From contig JAJRXR010000038.1 in the NCBI GenBank assembly GCA_024276195.1, positions 1-33,404 of the forward strand: a stretch of DNA of 33,404 nucleotides, given 5' to 3'. The stretch is from Planctomycetota bacterium (GTDB lineage: Bacteria; Planctomycetota; Phycisphaerae; Phycisphaerales; UBA1924). Positions 1-7,545 of this stretch are shown here, in pieces; the first letter of the stretch is position 1; each line of letters begins with the position of its first letter. The notes under the pieces are model-generated. The model saw nothing but the letters and a program-made list of their open reading frames with translations, ran no database searches and was not told the origin of the DNA. The position numbers and the translations under genes are program-made.

Positions 1-2
1 CC

Positions 3-344
3 GACACCCAGACCCGCGACGAGGGCGCCGCCCGAGGCGGCGCGGCCCTGCGCATCAGCAAAGAGGGCGGCTCGATCATCCGAAGGCGCGCCCGCCTGAT
101 CAGAACCAGCTCCGGCGCCTGGGAACTCGCCTTCGATAATGGCGCCCACAACCGCTCGGGCGATGAGCCGCTCACCGTGCTGCCGTGCCGCCTGCTCATG
201 GCAATGGAGCGCCGCGCCGAGGTCCGGGGCGAGAACCTGGACATGATCGTCTCGGGACGCGTCTTCGGCTACCTCGACCGCGGGTACATCCTGCCCACGC
301 TCTACCAGGTCGTGCCCCGCGACGGCATCAACCCGCTGCAATAA
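3..344 (+). CDS. C-terminal end of an unrecognised protein (5' truncated by window edge)
   Basis: Only the last 113 codons are present; the reading frame is open from the first base of the window and ends at TAA 342-344. The other two forward frames are closed by stops in the same stretch, which supports this one. The piece is mixed alpha/beta in character and has no membrane segment. It contains a basic patch (SIIRRRARLIR), a conserved-looking segment (VLPCRLLMAMERRAEV) and a hydrophobic end with GYLDRGYILPTLYQVVPRDG. I do not recognise the family. It converges on the minus-strand nuoH gene, and a long inverted repeat lies between the two stop codons. Confidence 0.7.
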   Translation, partial: DTQTRDEGAARGGAALRISKEGGSIIRRRARLIRTSSGAWELAFDNGAHNRSGDEPLTVLPCRLLMAMERRAEVRGENLDMIVSGRVFGYLDRGYILPTLYQVVPRDGINPLQ

Positions 345-364
345 AACGGTTTACTTGTGTCGCC

Positions 365-441
365 TTGAAGCCCAAAGCGTCAGCGCCGGGTTTCTTCGTA
401 TGGGATCGAAAGAAACCCGGCGCTGACGCTTTGGGCTTCAA
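365..441. repeat. 32-bp perfect inverted repeat with 13-nt loop between convergent genes
   Basis: Bases 365-396 are exactly complementary to 410-441, leaving a 13-base loop (397-409). The core arm reads AAGCCCAAAGCGTCAGCGCC on the left. It sits between the stop of the truncated plus-strand gene (344) and the stop of the minus-strand nuoH gene (461), so it can act as a bidirectional transcription end. There is no T-run after either arm, so it is not a textbook intrinsic terminator. The arm is much longer and more exact than a terminator needs to be, which leaves a dispersed palindromic repeat as the alternative. Confidence 0.9.
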
Positions 442-460
442 TCGCACGGACGCGATCGGC

Positions 461-1837
461 TCAGGTCGTCTGGATCGTGCCCTGGACGGGGCGGTCTTCG
501 AGCGCCATCGGGTCTGTGGGAGCCGTATTGACCGCCGTGCCGGGCACGGGGCTGAAGCGCGAGCCGTAGAGCGGAACCTTGCGGTTCTCTGTCGGGTTGC
601 CCAGCGAGCGCTGGAGCATCGGCTGGAGCGCCATCGCGACGCTGACGAGCCCGATGTTGGCCAGCGTCAGCATCCACCACTCGGTCATCCCGAACTGGCG
701 GAGGACCGACGTGACAATCACGAGCGCCAGCGCGATCGGGATCAGCGCGTGCCAGCCGAGCATCATGATCTGGTCAAACCGCATCCGCGGCAGCGTCCAG
801 CGGATCACCATCATGAAGCAAACGAGCAGCATCACCTTGCCGAAGTAGATCCCGAACTTGCCCAGCACCAGCAGGATCGAGCCCGCGACGGGGTCCATGT
901 GCGGCCCGACGCCAAACGGGTTCAGGCCCCAGCCGCCCAGGAACAGCAGCGCGAAGAAGGCGCTGCTCGTGATCATGTGCGAATACTCGGCCAGAAAGTA
1001 CAGCGCGAACCGCATCGACGAGTATTCCGTGTGGTACCCGCCGACGAGTTCTTGCTCCGCCTCGGCGTTGTCAAACGGCGCCCGGTTCGACTCGGCAAGG
1101 GCACAGACAAAGAACAGGATCGCGGCGAGAGGCATCGAGAAAATCAGCCACCCGTTCTCCGCCTGGTGCGCGATCATCTGGTCCGGCATGAACGAGCCGA
1201 CCACGAGCACCACCGCGAGCAGGCTCAGGCCCATCGGGATCTCGTAGGAGATCATCTGGGCGGTGCACCGGAGCCCGCCGAGGAAGGAGTACTTGTTGTT
1301 CGAGGCCCAGCCGCCGAGCGTGATGCCGTACACCCCAAGCGAGCCGACGGCGAGGAGGTAGATCACGCCAACGTTGATGTTGGCGCCGGCGACGTGGACC
1401 AGCTCGCCGCCCATCTCGCCGATCAACGGAAGATTGAACACGGGCATGTCCCACACGCCGCCCCACGGGATAATCATGAACCCGATGAAGGCCGGGCTGA
1501 CGGCCATGATCGGCGCCAGCGTGAACAGAATCTTGTCCACGTTGGTCGGGCGGTAGTCCTCTTTGAGCAGAAACTTGAGCCCGTCGGCCAACGGCTGGCC
1601 CAGCCCGAACGCCCGATCGAGTCGCAGCAGCTTGATCCCGGGCAGCATGAACAGGCTCTCGAGCCACGCCTGCCCAAACCCAAACCCCACGCGGTTCGGC
1701 CCCACGCGGTCCTGGATGTAGGCGCTGATCTTCCGTTCGAGGTAGATCGAGTAGGCGACGCCGACGAGGATGACGTGCACGACGATCACCATCACGTTCA
1801 GCGAGACGAACAGTTGTGGGGAAATCAGGCCTTCCAT
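461..1837 (-). CDS. nuoH: NADH-quinone oxidoreductase subunit H (long form)
   Basis: NuoH is the membrane subunit of respiratory complex I that helps form the quinone chamber and proton path at the junction with the peripheral arm. The family motifs are clear: ERKISAYIQDRVGPNR (34-49), LGQPLADGLKFLLKED (79-94), EMGGELV (141-147), AESNRAPFD (248-256) followed by AEAEQELVGGYHTEYS, and RWTLPRMRFDQ (346-356). The chosen ATG starts just before the first membrane helix; an upstream in-frame extension has no family match. At 458 residues it is well above the roughly 325-345 usual for NuoH. The extra length is an insert of about 24 residues after GPNRVG (around 51-77) and a soluble tail after about residue 411. 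No other nuo gene is in the window. It lies 37 bp downstream of the DUF2339 gene on the same strand. Confidence 0.95.
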   Translation of the reverse strand: MEGLISPQLFVSLNVMVIVVHVILVGVAYSIYLERKISAYIQDRVGPNRVGFGFGQAWLESLFMLPGIKLLRLDRAFGLGQPLADGLKFLLKEDYRPTNVDKILFTLAPIMAVSPAFIGFMIIPWGGVWDMPVFNLPLIGEMGGELVHVAGANINVGVIYLLAVGSLGVYGITLGGWASNNKYSFLGGLRCTAQMISYEIPMGLSLLAVVLVVGSFMPDQMIAHQAENGWLIFSMPLAAILFFVCALAESNRAPFDNAEAEQELVGGYHTEYSSMRFALYFLAEYSHMITSSAFFALLFLGGWGLNPFGVGPHMDPVAGSILLVLGKFGIYFGKVMLLVCFMMVIRWTLPRMRFDQIMMLGWHALIPIALALVIVTSVLRQFGMTEWWMLTLANIGLVSVAMALQPMLQRSLGNPTENRKVPLYGSRFSPVPGTAVNTAPTDPMALEDRPVQGTIQTT

Positions 1838-1874
1838 GGGGCGACACTGTAGGGCGGGCGGGGTCGCCCTGCAG

Positions 1875-4106
1875 TCAGGTGGGCTCATCTGGATCGTCTG
1901 CCTCGTCCGACTCGGGCGAGTCCTCACGAGCCCGCCCGATCCGGCGCATGTACCCGGCTCCCACGCCGAGCAGCAGCAGGCCCAGGGCCAGGAAGCTGGC
2001 CACGCGCCAGGCCGGATCAACACCCGAGAGGTCGTAGATCAGCGCCTTGCCCGTCGCGATCCCGAGCAGGCCCAGGCCCGCCCAGCGCACGCCCGCTGAG
2101 CGCGCCAGGAACCCCCAGCTCAGCAGGGCGATGGCGAACACACCCCACCAGATCGAGACGGCCCCGGCGCGGGCGGCGGGGTCGTCGGTCCAAACGACGA
2201 CGTGGCGGGCGAGCTCCAGACTCGACGAGGTGAAGACGAGCAGGACCGCCAGGACGATCGGCCCCAGCGGATAGCCCTTGAAGCTCGCGCGTCCTCGGGG
2301 CGTCAGCGCGGCGCCAACGAACATGGCCGCGAGCGCAAGCGCCGCCCAGAGACCCGGGTGAATCGACGCGCCGCCCGCGTACCGATCCCACCCCGCCAGC
2401 GGGTAGGCGACGCTCCAGGCGACGCTCGCGCCCAGCAGCGCGACAAGCGCCCCGATATCGATCGCCAGACGCCGGTCGAGGCGGTGGGCCGCGCTGGCGA
2501 TTAGCGCGATCCCTCCGAGCACGATCGCGAGCGAGCCCGGCTCGGCGAGTTCGTGCGCAAACGATCCGAGCAACACCACAACACCGACCACGGCGCACAC
2601 CGCCGCGAGGGGCTGGGGCGAATCGTGACGGGTGCTGGCCCGCCTGACAAGCAACCGCCCGGCCACGATCCAGCAGGCGCCCGCGATCACCATCATCAGG
2701 GTCCACTCGGTTAGGACCAGACCCCAGACCTCCTGCCCTCCCGCGCGCATCGTCCCGACCCAGGAATCGAGCAGGACCAGACGCCCGAGCCCGAGGACCA
2801 GGACGATCAAGCCGTAGACATTCAGGGCGCGAGACCCGATCCATCGTCCCGCAAAGATCGAGAAGACGCCGAAGACCAGCCAGCACGCGACCTGGAGCCA
2901 GTCCGTCGTCACACCCATCGCGACCGTCGCGATCAGCAACGCGCCGGACTGGGCGAGCAGGACCGCGCCCAGACGCTCCTCATCAGTCCGCGGCGTATCA
3001 CGCAGCACACGCAGATGCCCGGAGAGGACCATCGATGAGATGACGGTGACAACCATCGCCCCGCCCGGCACGAGCCAGAGCTCGGGCGAGCCCGCCTCGT
3101 TGATCGCGAATGCAGCGAGCAGCACGCTCCACGATGTGGTTGCAAGACTGACGACGAGCGGGCGCGCGGCATCGTAGGCGTGGCGCTTGGGTCGGTCGCC
3201 GCCCATGCCCCCGTGGCGTGCGCTCCAGAGCAGCTCGGCGTGGAACGCAAACCAGACCAACGCACAGAACACGACGGCGAGCGTTGGGGCTTCGCCCGCG
3301 CGCATGAGCACCCACATCCCGCCGAGCAGAGCCGTGCCCCACCACACAAGCGAGCGCAGAACCCGGAAGCGCGGGTGTATCGCGCTCAGAACCAGGCCCA
3401 GGCCCGTGAGCGAGAGCAGGTAGATCGGCAGGATGTGAACGGGCGAGTCCGCGCGCGCCAGGAGGACGGGCGTGAGGTAGGCCGAGAGGATGGAGAGCAC
3501 CGCGACCGACGCGAGGCGGGCGCGCAGCGCGACGCCGACGCCGACGCCGAGCAGGGAGATAAGCGAAAGAGCGCCGAAGGCCTGCGTGGGCGTGAGCAGC
3601 TCGTAGAGCGAGTAGGCGCTAAACGCCGAGGCGTACATCGCGCCGATGCCTGCGGCGCTGAGCCCGGCGGACGCGAAGGCGTTCCAGCGCCGGCGCGCGA
3701 GCTCGCCCGCCCCCAGCAGCGCAGCGCCGAAGACCGCTCCGATCAGGCACTTGCCGGCGCCGCTGATCTGCCCGAGCCAGCCCAGGTCGTACGCCAGCTT
3801 GAGAAACAGCGCCAACCCGGTGACAACGACCAGCGCGCCCAGAGCCGCGAAGAGCTTGCCCCCGATCAGTTGTTCCCAGCTCCAGGCCGGGCGAGGCTTC
3901 TTGACCGGCGCCACATGCCCCGGCGCCTGAACAGAGTCGCGCGCCCCAGCGACCGGCGGCGTCGAGATCGGCGTCGCGACGGGAGGAGCTACGGGCGGCG
4001 GCGCTTTACGCGTCGCTGGAGCCTCAAGCCCCATCGCGCCCTCGATCGCACGCAATCGGGCCTCGATCTCCGAAAGTCGTTGATTCAGCGGATTCGATGC
4101 GGGCAT
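1875..4106 (-). CDS. DUF2339 family multi-pass membrane protein
   Basis: A 743-residue integral membrane protein. The N-terminus holds a short predicted coiled coil (LNQRLSEIEARLRAIEG, about 7-23), then a Pro/Ala-rich linker (32-70). Next comes the DUF2339 entry segment WEQLIGGKLFAALGALVVV and a long series of hydrophobic helices to about residue 715. The C-terminus is acidic and cytosolic-looking (EDSPESDEADDPDEP). The order coiled coil, linker, then many helices with a motif like SAYLTPVLL fits DUF2339. The function of that family is not established. The ATG is supported by GGAGG about 9 bases upstream. The gene sits between the GH3 gene and nuoH on the same strand; nothing in the sequence ties its role to complex I. 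Confidence 0.85.
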   Translation of the reverse strand: MPASNPLNQRLSEIEARLRAIEGAMGLEAPATRKAPPPVAPPVATPISTPPVAGARDSVQAPGHVAPVKKPRPAWSWEQLIGGKLFAALGALVVVTGLALFLKLAYDLGWLGQISGAGKCLIGAVFGAALLGAGELARRRWNAFASAGLSAAGIGAMYASAFSAYSLYELLTPTQAFGALSLISLLGVGVGVALRARLASVAVLSILSAYLTPVLLARADSPVHILPIYLLSLTGLGLVLSAIHPRFRVLRSLVWWGTALLGGMWVLMRAGEAPTLAVVFCALVWFAFHAELLWSARHGGMGGDRPKRHAYDAARPLVVSLATTSWSVLLAAFAINEAGSPELWLVPGGAMVVTVISSMVLSGHLRVLRDTPRTDEERLGAVLLAQSGALLIATVAMGVTTDWLQVACWLVFGVFSIFAGRWIGSRALNVYGLIVLVLGLGRLVLLDSWVGTMRAGGQEVWGLVLTEWTLMMVIAGACWIVAGRLLVRRASTRHDSPQPLAAVCAVVGVVVLLGSFAHELAEPGSLAIVLGGIALIASAAHRLDRRLAIDIGALVALLGASVAWSVAYPLAGWDRYAGGASIHPGLWAALALAAMFVGAALTPRGRASFKGYPLGPIVLAVLLVFTSSSLELARHVVVWTDDPAARAGAVSIWWGVFAIALLSWGFLARSAGVRWAGLGLLGIATGKALIYDLSGVDPAWRVASFLALGLLLLGVGAGYMRRIGRAREDSPESDEADDPDEPT

Positions 4107-4191
4107 GCCCAGTCCTCCACAAGCTAGTATTCACTAGCTAGTGTATGCAAACATACTGCGGGAGGCAAGCGATTCGCCTCATTCGGAAGTG
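4107..4191 (-). promoter_or_regulatory. Leader of the DUF2339 gene with two short inverted repeats
   Basis: This 85-bp gap separates the GH3 stop from the DUF2339 start, both on the minus strand. It holds AGCTAGT/ACTAGCT (4122-4128 with 4133-4139, 4-base loop) and, next to it, GTATG/CATAC (4143-4147 with 4152-4156). The block is AT-rich compared with its surroundings. It could carry a promoter with an operator; I could not place convincing -35 and -10 boxes. The gap makes an independent promoter for DUF2339-nuoH plausible. Confidence 0.35.
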
Positions 4192-5850
4192 TTATCGGTC
4201 GATGGGCGTGTCCGCGTGGGCCAAAACGCCCTCGATGATCTCGCGTCCGTTGGCGCACCGGGGGCATTTGTGCTGCCCGCCGAGCTTGCCATTGGACTCG
4301 AGCCACCGGTGGAAGGCGCCCAGGGGCATGGGCGTGACCGTCGGCGGCGCCATGCCCAGATCGTCGGACCGCTTGGTCGTGTAGTCCACGTTGACCGCCT
4401 TGATCGCCTCATCGAAGGCCCGGGCGAAGGCGTCGAGTTCGCCCGCCGGCTTGGGCTCGAGCTCGACGGCCAGTTGCAGGCCCGCGCGCCGCCCCGGCCC
4501 CGGGTAGATCGGCGCGGCGGTGAACTCCCCCACCGTCAGGCCCGTGGCTCGGGCCGCCTGGGCGACGGCGTGCTCGATGTGCTCGACGATGATGTTCTCG
4601 CCGAAGGCGTTGATGAAGTGCCGGTGCCGGCCCACGATGCGCAGGCGCGCCGGCCCGTCGCCCCCGCGTCCGTCCAGGCCCGCCGGGATCGAGTCGAACT
4701 CGACGACATCGCCCAGCACATACCGCCAGAGCCCGGCGCAGGTCGTCATCACCACGACGTAGCGCTGCCCCTTCTCGACCGTGTCGGCGCTGAACGCCTC
4801 GGGTGCGTCGTCGTCGATCTGTTCGAGCGGGACAAACTCGTAGAAGTTGCCGCCATCGCTGAGCAATCGCAGACCCGCCTCATCGGCGCGGTCCTGGATG
4901 GCGAGGAATCCCTCGCTGGCGGGGTACAGCTCGAGTCGGTGCGGGATGTCGGTGTCCTTCGAGCCAGAAAAAACCTGGCTGACACGGGGCTGGAAGGGGT
5001 CGTACTTGACGCCGCCGTGGGCGAAGACCATGAGGTTGGGCCAGACATCGCGGACACAGCTCACATCGCGCCCCCGCTCGCGGGCCAGCTCAAGCACGCG
5101 CTCCATGAGCACGAGCGACCAGCTCGGCATGCCGGAGATGAACCGGATGTCCTGGCGCAGGCTCAGCCCGGCCATCGCCTCGATCTTGGCCGGCCAGTCG
5201 CTCATGAGCGCGATGTCCGGCCCGGGCGAGTAGATGGCGCTGATGGGCCAGCGGATGAGCGGGGCGACGAGCGCGGAGAGATCGCCGGTCTTGATCCCGT
5301 GCTCGTTGATGTCGAGATCGGTCGAGCCGCCCAGGAACAGGCAGCGCCCCCCGGTGATGCGCGGGATCGAGACCCCGCGCGCGTTCAGGTGCGCGAAGAT
5401 GTCCAGGCTCGCGAGGAAGTTGGAGCGGAGCATGGCCTTGGAGACGGGGATGAACTTGTCGCCGGCGGTCGTGCCGGAGGTCTGGGCGAAAAGCTCAACC
5501 CGCCCGGGCCAGAGCACGTCGGGCTCGCCCCCCTCGCGCATGTCACGGATGTCGCCCTGGAAGGCGTACCAGTCGCTGATCGGGACGCTCTCGCGGTAGG
5601 CTCGCAGGCGCTCGGCGTGGTCGGCGATCTGCGCGATGCGGGCGAAGCTGTGGGCGCGTCCGAAGCGCGTGCCCGAGGCGCGGACGAGCAGATCGCGCAG
5701 GGCCGTGTGCTGGAGGCGGGCGGTGTGCGCGCGCCAGTACGACTCGTTCTTGAGCAATCGCGTCCGGGCGGCGACCCGGGCGCGGAGTCCGAGCCCGACG
5801 AGGCTCGTCAGGGTCAGCGGGGCGCGGGGGGTGGGTGCAGCGGGGCTCAT
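4192..5850 (-). CDS. GH3 family acyl-adenylate-forming amido synthetase-like protein
   Basis: GH3 proteins belong to the ANL superfamily. They activate a carboxylic acid with ATP and pass the acyl group to an amino acid; plant members conjugate auxin and jasmonate. The family signatures are visible: nucleotide loop TSGTTAGDK (124-132), YPASEG (309-314) and LWRYVLGD (374-381), in the usual order over 552 residues. The late segment GKLGGQHK, typical of bacterial GH3 proteins, is also present and is followed here by CPRC (529-532), a cysteine pair I do not expect in the family. The substrate cannot be read from the sequence. It starts only 6 bp after the stop of the alpha/beta hydrolase gene on the same strand, so the two are probably co-transcribed and may act on related acyl compounds (inference). 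Confidence 0.9.
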   Translation of the reverse strand: MSPAAPTPRAPLTLTSLVGLGLRARVAARTRLLKNESYWRAHTARLQHTALRDLLVRASGTRFGRAHSFARIAQIADHAERLRAYRESVPISDWYAFQGDIRDMREGGEPDVLWPGRVELFAQTSGTTAGDKFIPVSKAMLRSNFLASLDIFAHLNARGVSIPRITGGRCLFLGGSTDLDINEHGIKTGDLSALVAPLIRWPISAIYSPGPDIALMSDWPAKIEAMAGLSLRQDIRFISGMPSWSLVLMERVLELARERGRDVSCVRDVWPNLMVFAHGGVKYDPFQPRVSQVFSGSKDTDIPHRLELYPASEGFLAIQDRADEAGLRLLSDGGNFYEFVPLEQIDDDAPEAFSADTVEKGQRYVVVMTTCAGLWRYVLGDVVEFDSIPAGLDGRGGDGPARLRIVGRHRHFINAFGENIIVEHIEHAVAQAARATGLTVGEFTAAPIYPGPGRRAGLQLAVELEPKPAGELDAFARAFDEAIKAVNVDYTTKRSDDLGMAPPTVTPMPLGAFHRWLESNGKLGGQHKCPRCANGREIIEGVLAHADTPIDR

Positions 5851-5856
5851 GCGGGC

Positions 5857-6696
5857 TCATGCGCCGGCGGGGCGGGCGCTGAGCTCGCTATCAAACGCGA
5901 GCATCGCCTCGGCAAACTCGGTCGGCGCCTCGATCATCGGGGCGTGCCCGCACTTGTCGATCCATGTGATCCGCGCGTCGGGCATCAGGTCCATGAACCC
6001 CTGGGCGGCGGACGGCGGCGTGACCACGTCCTGCTTGCCCCAGATCAGCATGACCGGGCATGTGATCAGTGAAATCTCGTCGCCCATGTGGTCACGCCGG
6101 GCGGTTTTGCTCAGGCGGACCATGGCGCGCGCGCCGGACTTGATGTTCAGGGCCGCGTGGGCGCGGTCCAGGTCCGACTGGGTCATGTTCGACTTGTCGT
6201 AGAACAGCTCGCCGATTTTTTCGGTCAGCCACTCGCGGCTCGGACGCACCGGGGCGCCCCGGACAAACGTCTTCTCAAACAGCCCGCTCGACCCGGCCAG
6301 GACAAGGCTCTCGACCAGCTCGGGTCGCTTGCGCGCGATGCGCAGGGCGACGTGCCCGCCGAAGGAGTTGCCCACGAGCGTGACGGGCTTGCCGATGGTT
6401 TGTTCAAGAAACTGGATGGTCAGGTCTGTGACCCCCCGGATCGAGCAGGTCGCGCCCGTCAGCTCGAGCAGCGGGAGCTCGAGCGTGGTGCAGGCGAGGC
6501 GGCTCTCGACACGCGAGACGACGCCCTCCCAGTGCTCGTTGAGACCGACGAGCCCGTGCAGAAAGACCACCTCACGCCCGGCGCCAGCTCGCCGCACGGA
6601 AGCGACGATCGGCTCGTCCGCAGCTCCGCGCAGCGTCACCGTGGACGCGGGCGCATCCGCATGGGCCTCGGTGCTGTTGGCTCGGGTCGTTGTCAT
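5857..6696 (-). CDS. Alpha/beta hydrolase (MhpC-like)
   Basis: A 279-residue single-domain alpha/beta hydrolase. The oxyanion segment is VVFLHGLVGLNEHW (43-56) and the nucleophile elbow is GNSFGG with Ser111. The acid is Asp223 in WGKQD and the base His251 in KCGHAPMIEAP. The catalytic triad is complete and in the standard order. The ATG was chosen because GAGG lies 4-5 bases upstream and the fold begins soon after; the frame stays open further upstream without similarity to the fold. The substrate is unknown; such enzymes cleave esters, C-C bonds or lactones. The gene is followed after 6 bp by the GH3 gene. It is separated by 85 bp from the lolD-like gene upstream, so it may head its own unit. 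Confidence 0.88.
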   Translation of the reverse strand: MTTTRANSTEAHADAPASTVTLRGAADEPIVASVRRAGAGREVVFLHGLVGLNEHWEGVVSRVESRLACTTLELPLLELTGATCSIRGVTDLTIQFLEQTIGKPVTLVGNSFGGHVALRIARKRPELVESLVLAGSSGLFEKTFVRGAPVRPSREWLTEKIGELFYDKSNMTQSDLDRAHAALNIKSGARAMVRLSKTARRDHMGDEISLITCPVMLIWGKQDVVTPPSAAQGFMDLMPDARITWIDKCGHAPMIEAPTEFAEAMLAFDSELSARPAGA

Positions 6697-6781
6697 CAAA
6701 CCTCGGGGCGCTCCCCACGCACAGAATCGTACACCCGCCCGCCCCGCCATTGGGCGCAGGTCGGTGTTTGAACGGGGATAA

Positions 6782-7543
6782 TCAATCCTGTTGAATAAGC
6801 CCGTCCCCGAGACGAACCACACGATCCGCCCTCTGGGCGACGTTTGCGTCGTGTGTCACCATGAGCATAGTCAGCCCGAACTTCTCGCGAAGATCCGCGA
6901 GCACGTCCAGAATCTGGGCCCCGGTCTCGGCATCGAGGTTTCCCGTGGGTTCGTCGGCCAGCAGCAGGCGGGGACGGTTGATCAAGGCCCGGGCGATCGC
7001 CACCCGCTGACGCTCGCCCCCGGACAGCTCCTTGGGGCGATGACGCAGGCGATGCCCCAGCCCGAAGGCGTCCAGCAGCTCCCGGGCGTGGGCCACGCTC
7101 TCGCCCCGGGACCGGGCGTACCCGAGGCCATAGCGGATCATCGCCCCCACCGTGACGTTCTGCAAGACCGACAGCTCGGGCAGCAGGTGGTAAAACTGGA
7201 AAACAAACCCCACGTCGCGGGCTCGGTAGCGGTCAAGCTCGCCCCGCCCGGCTCTGGCGATGTCGCGACCATCGAACGTGATCTGGGCGCGCGGGGCGCC
7301 TTTCCTGGCCTTGTCGGGGCGGTCGAGCCCACCGGCGAGGTGGAGCAGCGTGGACTTGCCCGAGCCCGAGGCGCCGAGGATGGCGACGGACTCACCCGGG
7401 GCGACATCGAGGCTGACCCCGTGCAGAACCGGAACCTTGACGCGCCCGAGCTTGTACGTCTTGCGCAGATCCCGAACAGAAAGGATCGACCCATGCGTTG
7501 GCGGCGATGCTGGCGCCTCGGGATGTGTTGTGGTCGCGGTCAT
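6782..7543 (-). CDS. lolD: LolD-like ABC transporter ATP-binding protein
   Basis: A 253-residue ATPase of the MacB/LolD type, which powers the extraction of lipoproteins from the inner membrane or related mechanotransmission steps. All nucleotide-binding motifs are present: Walker A GASGSGKST (57-65), Q-loop FVFQFYHLLPELSV, signature LSGGERQRVAIARAL (173-187), Walker B LLLADEPTGNLD (193-204) and switch His231 in MVTHD. Between Walker A and the Q-loop it carries a longer basic insert (DRPDKARKGAPRAQ). The start lies 2 bp after the stop of the permease gene, so the pair is translated from one message. The lol symbol rests on family resemblance and pairing; a MacB-type or other FtsX-linked role cannot be excluded. 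Confidence 0.88.
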   Translation of the reverse strand: MTATTTHPEAPASPPTHGSILSVRDLRKTYKLGRVKVPVLHGVSLDVAPGESVAILGASGSGKSTLLHLAGGLDRPDKARKGAPRAQITFDGRDIARAGRGELDRYRARDVGFVFQFYHLLPELSVLQNVTVGAMIRYGLGYARSRGESVAHARELLDAFGLGHRLRHRPKELSGGERQRVAIARALINRPRLLLADEPTGNLDAETGAQILDVLADLREKFGLTMLMVTHDANVAQRADRVVRLGDGLIQQD

Positions 7544-7545
7544 GG

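Noticed and set aside
185-1852. Long plus-strand open frame of 555 codons opposite nuoH
   Set aside because: It is antisense to a well-supported nuoH, very rich in Arg, His and Asp as expected from the complement of GC-rich code, and overlaps the truncated gene and the inverted repeat.
4141-6072. 643-codon plus-strand open frame
   Set aside because: It is the antisense of the GH3 gene and part of the hydrolase gene, with no family motif and a composition typical of a shadow frame.
5857-6822. Longer N-terminus for the alpha/beta hydrolase (start at 6822)
   Set aside because: It would overlap the end of the lolD-like gene, adds 42 residues without similarity to the fold, and lacks the ribosome site present at 6696.
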